From CAMCQY01 sp044370415 (lineage in GTDB: Bacteria > Planctomycetota > Planctomycetia > Pirellulales > UBA1268), in the NCBI GenBank assembly GCA_044370415.1, contig JBILVO010000005.1, positions 3,278 through 67,277 on the forward strand: a stretch of DNA of 64,000 nt. Reading direction: 5' to 3'. How positions within the stretch are numbered: position 1 is the first letter of the stretch; each line of letters opens with the position of its first letter. The notes beneath the pieces were generated by a model. It was not told the origin of the DNA and searched no databases. It saw only the letters and a list, made by a program, of their open reading frames with translations. Below, piece by piece: positions 57,594 through 64,000 of the stretch. Both the position numbers and the translations under genes were made by a program.

Positions 57594-59066
57594 ATGTTCG
57601 AGTCGCTGACCGCCTCGCTGTCCTCGGCCATCAACGCCCTGCGCGGCCGCGGCAAGCTCACGGACGCGAACATGCGGGAGGGGCTCTCCGGGGTCCGCAC
57701 CGCCCTGCTCGAGGCGGACGTCGCCTACGACGTCGTCGACTCGTTCCTGTCGCGTGTGGTCGCCGATGCGACCGGTGCCCGGGTGCTCGAGTCGCTCGAC
57801 CCGGCCCAGCAGCTCGTGGGCATCGTGCATCGCGAGCTGGTCGACCTGATGGGCCCGGTGGACCATTCCCTCCACCTGCAGCCGGGCACGACGACGATCC
57901 TGATGCTCTGCGGCCTGCAGGGCTCGGGGAAGACGACCTCCTGCGGCAAGCTCGCCAAGCGGATCAAGCAGCAGGGGGCGGGCGTGATGCTCGTCGCCGC
58001 CGACCTGCAGCGGCCGGCGGCCATCGAGCAGCTGGCGGTGCTCGGCCGGCAGATCGGCGTGCCGGTGCACGTGCCCGACGGCCAGACCGATCCCGTGGCG
58101 GTCTGCAACGCCGGCGTCGCCCGCGCCAAAAAGGAGGGGATCTCGGTCGTCATCCTCGACACGGCCGGGCGGCTGTCGATCGACGAGGCCCTCATGCAGG
58201 AGCTCGCGCGGATCGACCGCACGGTCGGGCCCGACCAGGTCTATCTCGTCGTCGACGCCATGACCGGGCAGGACGCGGTCCGCAGCGCCAAGGCCTTCAA
58301 CGACGCCCTCGAACTCGACGGCGTGATCATGACGAAGCTCGACGGCGACGCCCGCGGCGGTGCGGCGCTCTCGGTGAAGAGCGTGACGGGCGTGCCGATC
58401 AAGTTCGTCGGCACCGGCGAGCAGATCGAGGCGCTCGAGGATTTCCATCCCGAGCGGATGGCCGGCCGCATCCTCGGCATGGGCGACGTCGTCACGCTCG
58501 TGGAGGAGGCCCAGCGGAAGTTCGACCAGGAGGAGATGAAACTGCAGGAGGAGCGGCTCCGCGCCGGCGAGTTCACGCTCGACGACTTCAAGAAGGTGCT
58601 CCTGCAGACGAGGCGGCTCGGGCCGATGGGCAAGGTGCTCGGGATGATCCCCGGCATGGGCGGCATGCAGGAGATGCTCGCCGGCAACGACCTCGACAAG
58701 GACGTGGACAGGCTCTTCGGCATCATCGACTCGATGACGCCGGCGGAGCGGCGGCAGCCGTCGCGGCTCATCGACCAGTCGCGCCGCCGGCGGATCGCGG
58801 TCGGCGCCGGCGTCGATCCCCACGAGGTGAGCGACCTCGTCAAACAGTTCGACGGCATGAGCGCCATGATGAAGGGCATGGCCGGGCTGGGAATGCGCGA
58901 CCGGCTCCGCGAGGTGCAGCGACTGCAGTCGCAACTGGCCAACCCCGCCGCGCGGCTGGGCCGGCCCAAGGGAGACACGGGCAAGCGGCTCACCGCGGAC
59001 GAGCGGCGGAAGCTCAAGAAGCAGCGCGAGAAGGATGCCCGCCGCAAGAAGCGCGGCGACCACTGA
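57594..59066 (+). CDS. ffh: Signal recognition particle protein
   Basis: The 490-residue product from ATG 57594 (GGAG five bases upstream) has the N-domain helix bundle, then the GTPase: GLQGSGKTT (G1, about 107-115), ADLQRPAAIEQL, DTAGRLSIDEAL (G3, 189-200), TKLDGDARGGAALS (G4, 247) and GTGEQIEALEDFHPERM. The C-terminal M domain is Met-rich (GPMGKVLGMIPGMGGMQEML) and binds 4.5S RNA and signal sequences. A Lys/Arg tail (KKQREKDARRKKRGDH) is present. Ffh directs membrane proteins to the translocon. It starts the ffh-rpsP-trmD-rplS run. Confidence 0.97.
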   Translation: MFESLTASLSSAINALRGRGKLTDANMREGLSGVRTALLEADVAYDVVDSFLSRVVADATGARVLESLDPAQQLVGIVHRELVDLMGPVDHSLHLQPGTTTILMLCGLQGSGKTTSCGKLAKRIKQQGAGVMLVAADLQRPAAIEQLAVLGRQIGVPVHVPDGQTDPVAVCNAGVARAKKEGISVVILDTAGRLSIDEALMQELARIDRTVGPDQVYLVVDAMTGQDAVRSAKAFNDALELDGVIMTKLDGDARGGAALSVKSVTGVPIKFVGTGEQIEALEDFHPERMAGRILGMGDVVTLVEEAQRKFDQEEMKLQEERLRAGEFTLDDFKKVLLQTRRLGPMGKVLGMIPGMGGMQEMLAGNDLDKDVDRLFGIIDSMTPAERRQPSRLIDQSRRRRIAVGAGVDPHEVSDLVKQFDGMSAMMKGMAGLGMRDRLREVQRLQSQLANPAARLGRPKGDTGKRLTADERRKLKKQREKDARRKKRGDH

Positions 59067-59100
59067 CCCGCGCCATCCGCGGGAGCCGTCCGTGGGAAAA

Positions 59101-59125
59101 GCCCCGTCGGTTGGGCTGACGGGGC
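59101..59125. terminator. Hairpin between ffh and rpsP
   Basis: GCCCCGTC pairs with GACGGGGC around a 9-base loop. The plus-strand flank has no U-tract, so this may be a weak terminator or a processing site at the end of the ffh message. Confidence 0.4.
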
Positions 59126-59173
59126 GGTGCCAGGGCCGGAATTCCCGGGGAAAAGCCGGTCCGCGGGGTGGGC

Positions 59174-59201
59174 TTGGGTTCCGGCGTCCGTCAGGTACGC
59201 T
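59174..59201 (+). promoter_or_regulatory. Promoter candidate for the rpsP-trmD-rplS run
   Basis: TTGGGT (59174-59179) and TACGCT (59196-59201) are 16 bases apart, followed by a leader of about 30 bases to GTG 59240 with CAGGAG as ribosome site. Spacing equals the two DUF1559 promoter candidates. Confidence 0.45.
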
Positions 59202-59239
59202 AAGGGGCTCGAGAAACGCCTTCCCAGGAGACGCACGCT

Positions 59240-59710
59240 GTGGCTGTGGTGATTCGGATGAAGCGGATGGGCCGGAAGAACCGGGCCTTCTACAGGATCT
59301 GCGCGACCGACCGCCGGAGCCCGCGGGACGGTCGTGTCATCGAGGTGCTCGGCACCTACGATCCGTCGGTCGCCGACACCGACGCGCGCTGCACCTTGAA
59401 TGCCGAGCGACTCCACTACTGGCTCGGCGTGGGTGCCAAGCCCAGCGACGCCGTGCGGGTGCTCGTGAAGAAGTACGGCCCCAATGGCGTCCGTGCCAAG
59501 GAGATGGAGCAGGCCCGGGCGAAGCTGAAACTGCCGCGGGTGGTGCCCGACGCCGGCGAGCCCGTGTTCGTGCCGGAGCCCGTCGCGGCCCCCGCCTCGG
59601 CAGCAGCCGCAGTCGAAGCCGCGGCGGCGCCGGAGCAGGCTGCCGTCGAGACCGCCGCGCCGGTGGCTGAGCCGGCAGCCGAGTCGTCCACGGAAGCGAC
59701 CCCAGAGTAG
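59240..59710 (+). CDS. rpsP: 30S ribosomal protein bS16 with acidic Ala-rich extension
   Basis: The GTG start at 59240 has AGGAG nine bases upstream. The first 85 or so residues are standard bS16: AVVIRMKRMGRKNRAFYRICATDRRSPRDGRVIEVLGTYDP. The remaining 70 are an Ala/Glu/Pro-rich tail (EPVAAPASAAAAVEAAAAPEQ..), making the protein nearly twice the usual length. The tail lacks any motif and may be disordered on the ribosome surface. It heads the conserved rpsP-trmD-rplS order. Confidence 0.95.
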   Translation: MAVVIRMKRMGRKNRAFYRICATDRRSPRDGRVIEVLGTYDPSVADTDARCTLNAERLHYWLGVGAKPSDAVRVLVKKYGPNGVRAKEMEQARAKLKLPRVVPDAGEPVFVPEPVAAPASAAAAVEAAAAPEQAAVETAAPVAEPAAESSTEATPE

Positions 59711-59734
59711 GACCGCGATGCCCCGCCCCGTCCC

Positions 59735-60445
59735 ATGCGCATCGACATCCTCACCCTCTTTCCGGACATGTTCACGGGCTTCCTCGAGGGAAGCCTGCTC
59801 GGCGAGGCGCGCCGTCGCGGCCTGATCGACGTCGCCCTCACGAACATCCGCGACCATGCCACGGGAGTGCACAGGCAGGTCGACGACCGTCCCTACGGCG
59901 GCGGGCCCGGCATGCTGCTCATGCCCGGCCCCGTGGTGGACTGCGTCGAGGCGGTGCAGCAGCGGCCGCCCGCTCCAGGCCACCTCGTCATGCTCACGCC
60001 CGGCGGCCGACCGCTCACCCAGCGGGTGGTCGAGGAGCTGGCGGCACGCGAACGGCTCGTGCTGCTGTGCGGCCGCTACGAGGGCTTCGACGACCGCGTC
60101 CGCGCGACGCTCGAGCCCGACATGATCTCCGTGGGCGACTACGTGCTCTCCGGCGGCGAGGTGGCGGCGATGGTGATCGTCGACGCCGTCGCCCGACTCC
60201 TGCCGGGTGTGCTCGGCGACGAGGAGAGCGCCCGCCAAGACTCCTTCTCGGGCGCCGGGCGGCTCGTGGAAGGCCCCCAGTACACGCGGCCGCGAGAGTT
60301 CCGCGGCCTGCGCGTGCCCGACGTGCTGTTGTCGGGCGACCATGGCCGGATCGCGACGTGGCGGCACGAACAGGCCGTCGCGGCGACCCAGCGCCGCTTC
60401 CCCTCCGTACCATCCGCCGACCCATTTCCAAGGAGCATGCCGTGA
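59735..60445 (+). CDS. trmD: tRNA (guanine-37-N1)-methyltransferase
   Basis: A 236-residue SPOUT methyltransferase. MRIDILTLFPDMF starts the trefoil-knot domain; DDRPYGGGPGMLLMPGPV and LLCGRYEGFDDRV hold the SAM site and ISVGDYVLSGGEVAAM is the conserved knot loop. It makes m1G37 in tRNAs and prevents frameshifting. The C-terminal helical domain (RRFPSVPSADPFPRSMP at the end) is normal. Its stop overlaps the GTG start of rplS by four bases (GTGA), so the two are coupled. Confidence 0.97.
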   Translation: MRIDILTLFPDMFTGFLEGSLLGEARRRGLIDVALTNIRDHATGVHRQVDDRPYGGGPGMLLMPGPVVDCVEAVQQRPPAPGHLVMLTPGGRPLTQRVVEELAARERLVLLCGRYEGFDDRVRATLEPDMISVGDYVLSGGEVAAMVIVDAVARLLPGVLGDEESARQDSFSGAGRLVEGPQYTRPREFRGLRVPDVLLSGDHGRIATWRHEQAVAATQRRFPSVPSADPFPRSMP

Positions 60446-60867
60446 GCCAGAAGATCCTCGCCACAGTCGAAGCGTCGAGCCTCAAGACCGAGGTCCCCAG
60501 TTTCGCGATCGGCGACACCGTCGACGTCCACACCCGGATCCTCGAGGGGGAGAAGGAGCGGATTCAGATCTTCAACGGCGTGGTCATCGCCCGCAGCGGC
60601 TCCGGCAGCCGGGAGATGTTCACGGTGCGGCGGATCGTGGCGGGCGAGGGCGTGGAGCGGAAGTTCCCCCTCCACTCCCCGAAGATCGCCAAGGTGGAGG
60701 TGAAGCGGTCGGGCGTGTCCCGGCGGGCGAAGCTCTACTACCTCCGCGACCGCGTCGGGAAGTCGGTCCGCCTCCGCGAGAAGCGGGACGAGACCGCCAC
60801 CGCCGAGGCTGCCGGCAAGAAGGCGGGCAAGGCGGGCGGCCGGAAGCCGGCCGCGGCGAAGTCCTGA
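60442..60867 (+). CDS. rplS: 50S ribosomal protein bL19 with Lys/Ala tail
   Basis: The GTG at 60442 (AGGAG six bases upstream) gives 141 residues. FAIGDTVDVHTRILEGEKERIQIFNGVVIARSGSGSREMFTVRRI and GVERKFPLHSPKIAKVEV are the bL19 core; the end TAEAAGKKAGKAGGRKPAAAKS is a basic tail extending the typical 115-residue protein. It sits at the subunit interface. The overlap with trmD explains the GTG start. Confidence 0.96.
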   Translation: MSQKILATVEASSLKTEVPSFAIGDTVDVHTRILEGEKERIQIFNGVVIARSGSGSREMFTVRRIVAGEGVERKFPLHSPKIAKVEVKRSGVSRRAKLYYLRDRVGKSVRLREKRDETATAEAAGKKAGKAGGRKPAAAKS

Positions 60868-60915
60868 TAGGACGCCGACGGGCACGCCTTTCGACCACGT
60901 CGCAGCGGGCGATCC

Positions 60916-61305
60916 ATGGCAGCGCGGGACGCAGGTGACGGGCGGGACGCCCTCGGCCGTCGCGGTGAGGCCGAGGCCGAGAAGCACCTGCGCGGGCTTG
61001 GCTACCGGATCGTCGGCCGCCGCGAGCGGGTGCTGCGCGGCGACATCGACCTGGTCGCTGTCGACGGACGCACCGTCGTGTTCGTCGAGGTCCGGTCGCG
61101 GACCGGCACGGAGCACGGGCATCCGGCGGAGACGGTGGGGCCGCAGAAGCAGCGGCGGATCGCCGAACTGGCGACCGCTTACATCCGCCGCCACCGGCTC
61201 GAGGACTGCCAGGTGCGGGTCGACGTCGTCACCGTGACGTTCGACGCCGCCGGCGGGCTTCCGATCGTCGAGCACTTCCAGAACGCCTTCGACAGTCCCT
61301 GGTGA
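60916..61305 (+). CDS. YraN-family (UPF0102) nuclease-like protein
   Basis: A 129-residue restriction-endonuclease-fold protein. GRRGEAEAEKHLRGLGYRIVGRRERVLRGDIDLVAVDGRTVVFVEVRSR has the E..D-x-E-x-K-like order of the YraN/UPF0102 family, although the usual lysine is Arg here (EVRSR), as in most family members. GHPAETVGPQKQRRI is the second block. Function remains uncertain; a DNA-repair or resolvase-like role has been suggested. It lies where rnhB/yraN often follow rplS. Confidence 0.88.
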   Translation: MAARDAGDGRDALGRRGEAEAEKHLRGLGYRIVGRRERVLRGDIDLVAVDGRTVVFVEVRSRTGTEHGHPAETVGPQKQRRIAELATAYIRRHRLEDCQVRVDVVTVTFDAAGGLPIVEHFQNAFDSPW

Positions 61306-61398
61306 GCGGCTGGAGGCTACGATTCCGAGCCGTCGTCCGAGTCGCGGGGGCGAGGGCGCCGTCCGCACCGTGCCGGCGCCCCCCGTCGTGGAGCCGCC

Positions 61399-63438
61399 AT
61401 GTTCCTTGCCGATCTGCTCGTCGTGTTCGCGGTGACCGCCGTGGTGGTCTTCGCGTTCGGCAGATTGCACGTTCCGAGCGTCGTGGGGCTGCTGGCGTCG
61501 GGCCTGGTGGTCGGGCCGTACGGGCTGTCGCTCGTAGCCGACATCGAGAGCGTGCGGACGCTGGCGGAGGTGGGCATCGTCGTGCTTCTGTTCACTGTCG
61601 GCCTCGAGATCTCGCTGTCACGATTGCTGGTGATGGTGCCGCTGATGCTGCACATCGGCCTTCCGCAGGTTGCCGTCACGACCGCGATCGTGACGGTGGC
61701 GACCTGGTGGTACCTGGGCACGTTGCCGCAGGCCATATTCGCGGGTCTCCTGGTCGCGATGTCGAGCACGGCGATCGCGTTGAAGATGCTCGGCGACCGC
61801 GGGGAAACCGGATCGCCCCATGGGCGGATCGCCGTGGCCGTGCTGCTGCTGCAGGATCTCCTCGTCGTGGCGGTGATGCTCGCGGTTCCCCTGCTGGCAG
61901 CCAGTGCGGGTGTCGCGCCGCATGGCGTCCCGAACGGTGCCGCCGCAGGGCATGCGACGTCGCCGTTCACCGCGTCCCCCGCGGGCGTACTGACCGGGCT
62001 GGCGGTGGTGGCGGCGCTGCTGGTCACCGGACGGGCGGCGGTGCCCGTCGTACTGCATCAGGTCGTGCGGACACGCAATCGCGAACTCTTCCTGATCACC
62101 ATCGTACTCATCTGTCTCGGCACCGCGGCGCTCACGGCGCAGGTGGGCCTGTCGCTGGCGCTGGGTGCGTTCCTCGCGGGGCTCATGCTGTCGGAAAGCG
62201 AATACGGCCACCAGGCGTTTACCGAGGTGCTTCCGTTCCGAGACACGCTCGCCAGCCTGTTTTTCGTCTCCGTCGGGATGCTGCTTGACATCCGCTTTCT
62301 CGCTGCCAACGCGGGGCTCGTCGCCGTCACCGTCGCGGCGATCGTCTTGGCAAAAACGCTGGCCACCGCGGTGCCCGCGGCCTTGGCCGGCTTCCCGCCG
62401 CGAACCGGCCTGCTGGCGGGGGCGGCGATCGCGCAGGTCGGTGAGTTCTCCTTCGTGCTTGGAGCACGCGGTGTCGAGGTCGGGCTCCTCGACGCCCGCG
62501 ACCACCAGACGTTCCTGGCGGCCGCGGTGGCGACGATGGCGGTCACTCCACTGGTATCGGCGGCCCTGCCCGCCTGGCTCGAGCGGCTCGGACGGCTTCC
62601 GGAACTGGACGGCTGGCTCCGCGAGCCGGCGCCGGATGCGGGACGAACCGAGGTGACGGGCCACGTCGTGATCGCTGGCTTCGGCCTCAACGGCAGGAAC
62701 CTGGCCGCAGGGCTGGCGGAGTGTGGCGTGCCGCACGTCGTCTTCGACCTCAACCCGCAGACGGTCCGCACGTATCTGGCCAGAGGCGTCGACATCCGCT
62801 TTGGTGACTGCACCCGCGCTGCCGTACTCGAGCACGGGGGTTTACTGCGGGCCCGAGCCCTGGTGGTAGCGATCTCCGACCCCGCGAGCACGCGGCGCAG
62901 CGTCAGTGCGGCCCGTGCGCTCGCCCCCGGCGTGCGCATCATTGTCCGCACCGAGCACGCGGCCGAGGTGGACGACCTGGTGGCGCTCGGCGCCGACGAG
63001 GTCGTTCCTGCGGAATTCGAGACTGCGGTGTCGATTTTCGAACGGGTGCTCGACCTCTACGACGTGCCAGATGCGACGATCGACGAGTTTGCCACCCGGC
63101 TGCGCTTGGAAAACTACGGCTTCCTGCGGAGCCGGCCGCGGCGGTCGTCCGCACGGCCGTACGGATCGGAGTCGTTCGGTGTCTGCAAGGTGCCCCCGGG
63201 CGGCTTCGCCGTGGGAAAGTCGATCGGCGAACTGCGCGTGCGCACGGCGACAGGGGCGACGGTGATCGCGGTGCGCCGGGCGGACGGCACGGTGACGAAC
63301 CCGGGGCCGGCTTTCGTGCTCGAGACGGGCGACGTGGCCTCCCTGGTGGGCACGCCCGAGGAGCGGCAGCGTGGTCGTGATCTGCTCGCGTGGCATGGTC
63401 ATGCCCGCGGGACTACGCCAGGTAGCGCCGGCGGTTGA
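61399..63438 (+). CDS. Kef-type monovalent cation/proton antiporter (CPA2)
   Basis: The 679-residue product from ATG 61399 (GGAG five bases upstream) has about 12 membrane segments in the first 380 residues, including LLFTVGLEISLSRLLVMVPL and FFVSVGMLLDIRF, typical of CPA2. Then comes an RCK/TrkA-N domain (HVVIAGFGLNGRNLAAGLAECGVPHVVFDLNPQ, around residues 420-530) that binds NAD, and a TrkA-C domain at the end (FAVGKSIGELRVRTATGATVIAVRRADG). It would exchange K+ or Na+ for protons under nucleotide control. The end overlaps the convergent AAA+ gene by 26 bases. Confidence 0.92.
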   Translation: MFLADLLVVFAVTAVVVFAFGRLHVPSVVGLLASGLVVGPYGLSLVADIESVRTLAEVGIVVLLFTVGLEISLSRLLVMVPLMLHIGLPQVAVTTAIVTVATWWYLGTLPQAIFAGLLVAMSSTAIALKMLGDRGETGSPHGRIAVAVLLLQDLLVVAVMLAVPLLAASAGVAPHGVPNGAAAGHATSPFTASPAGVLTGLAVVAALLVTGRAAVPVVLHQVVRTRNRELFLITIVLICLGTAALTAQVGLSLALGAFLAGLMLSESEYGHQAFTEVLPFRDTLASLFFVSVGMLLDIRFLAANAGLVAVTVAAIVLAKTLATAVPAALAGFPPRTGLLAGAAIAQVGEFSFVLGARGVEVGLLDARDHQTFLAAAVATMAVTPLVSAALPAWLERLGRLPELDGWLREPAPDAGRTEVTGHVVIAGFGLNGRNLAAGLAECGVPHVVFDLNPQTVRTYLARGVDIRFGDCTRAAVLEHGGLLRARALVVAISDPASTRRSVSAARALAPGVRIIVRTEHAAEVDDLVALGADEVVPAEFETAVSIFERVLDLYDVPDATIDEFATRLRLENYGFLRSRPRRSSARPYGSESFGVCKVPPGGFAVGKSIGELRVRTATGATVIAVRRADGTVTNPGPAFVLETGDVASLVGTPEERQRGRDLLAWHGHARGTTPGSAGG

Positions 63439-64000
63439 CGGCGGCCTTCCAGCGGCCCGACTCGGCGATCTGGAGCAACTGCTCCTGCGTGAACCGCTCG
63501 CCGTGCTCGAGGATCGCGCGGCGGGCCACCTCCTTGACGTCTGCGCCGGTGGCGCCCTCGAGCGCGCGGGCCACGGTGTCGTAGTCGATGGCGAGGTCAA
63601 GCGGCTCGAGGTGCCTGCGGAGAATGCTCGCCCGCGAGGCCTCGTCGGGCACCGGCACGGTGACGACCACGTCGAATCGGGCCGACCGCTGCGCGGCCGG
63701 GTCGAGGGCCTTTGGGTCGTTGGTGGTCGCGATCGTGAGGATGTCCTCGCGCTCGAGCACGCCGTCGAGCGTCGCCAGGAAGTCGGCGAGTGCGGCGTTG
63801 TCGCCGTTGGAGTCGCGATGCCCGAGGACCAGGTCGATGTCGTCGAGCACGATGAGCGTCGGGCCGAACGAGTCGGCCGCGGCGTAGAGGTCGGCGATCA
63901 TGTGCCGCATCGCGTTGGCGTCGGCGAGGATCGTCGTGAACCGTCCGCCGAGCTCGCCGGCGATCACGCGGACCAGGTGCGTCTTGCCGACGCCGGGCGG
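63413..64000 (-). CDS. AAA+ ATPase, C-terminal part (5' truncated by window edge)
   Basis: The frame enters from the right edge. Visible at its N-terminal side is the Walker A PPGVGKTHLVRV, then Walker B TLIVLDDIDLVLGHRDSN, sensor 1 ATTNDPKALDPA, the arginine finger region SARFDVVVTVPVPDE, and a C-terminal helical lid (GATGADVKEVARRAILEHGERFT). This is a classical-clade AAA+ module like those of FtsH, Vps4 or CDC48. The N-terminal partner domain is outside the window, so the job is open. Confidence 0.85.
   Translation of the reverse strand, partial: PPGVGKTHLVRVIAGELGGRFTTILADANAMRHMIADLYAAADSFGPTLIVLDDIDLVLGHRDSNGDNAALADFLATLDGVLEREDILTIATTNDPKALDPAAQRSARFDVVVTVPVPDEASRASILRRHLEPLDLAIDYDTVARALEGATGADVKEVARRAILEHGERFTQEQLLQIAESGRWKAAVNRRRYLA

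Overview
The window is high-GC bacterial DNA from what looks like a planctomycete, probably a Pirellulales-type organism. The gene families point there: a formylglycine-type sulfatase, a DUF1080 protein, two DUF1559 prepilin-like proteins, a YTV-repeat cell-wall protein, an exosortase E with a PEID-type C-terminal signal protein, an LEPR-type Ig-repeat protein, myo-inositol-phosphate synthase, and an AsmA-like giant protein. No plasmid, phage, insertion sequence, CRISPR array, tRNA or rRNA is visible. The window opens inside a sialate-O-acetylesterase-like gene and closes inside an AAA+ ATPase gene. The phylum call is inferred from gene content; no database search was possible.

Region 1 (1-10 kb) holds secreted and hydrolytic enzymes (esterase, GDSL lipoprotein, rhodanese, sulfatase), a SnoaL-like secreted protein, two tandem paralogous beta-barrel-like outer membrane proteins, a biotin-protein ligase and an RlmM-like rRNA methyltransferase. 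At 10.1-10.6 kb lies a lysine-rich 20-residue ORF with a strong ribosome site, surrounded by stable hairpins and closed by a terminator.

Region 2 (10.7-25 kb) encodes myo-inositol-phosphate synthase, an aspartate aminotransferase, a DUF1080 protein, a MobA-like nucleotidyltransferase, a 1368-residue AsmA-like protein, a bioF/flavin-monooxygenase pair, an EVE-domain protein, and a two-gene protein-sorting pair: exosortase E fused to a CAAX protease, beside its probable substrate.

Region 3 (25-36 kb) has the YTV protein, lutC and lutB with a small zinc-ribbon gene, a GspE/PilB-like ATPase with an unusual membrane N-terminus, a CvpA-like protein fused to calcium-loop and cadherin-like segments, then lutA next to sucC-sucD. 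LutABC oxidises lactate and SucCD belongs to the TCA cycle, so this is central metabolism broken by a divergent secretion-like pair.

Region 4 (36-55.4 kb) is a cell-surface glycan region: several glycosyltransferases (GT-A type, GT2, GT90-like, a GT-C-like membrane protein), a sulfotransferase, a methyltransferase, a sugar nucleotidyltransferase and three SDR epimerases/dehydratases. It also carries apolipoprotein N-acyltransferase, an Ig-repeat surface protein, and two copies of a cassette made of a DUF1559 pseudopilin-like gene followed by a small secreted protein gene.

Region 5 (55.6-64 kb) holds an alpha/beta hydrolase and a Cys-rich secreted protein, then the conserved housekeeping run ffh-rpsP-trmD-rplS-yraN, a Kef-type cation/proton antiporter and the partial AAA+ ATPase. 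Planctomycete envelope biology (secretion, anchoring, glycan decoration) dominates the accessory content.
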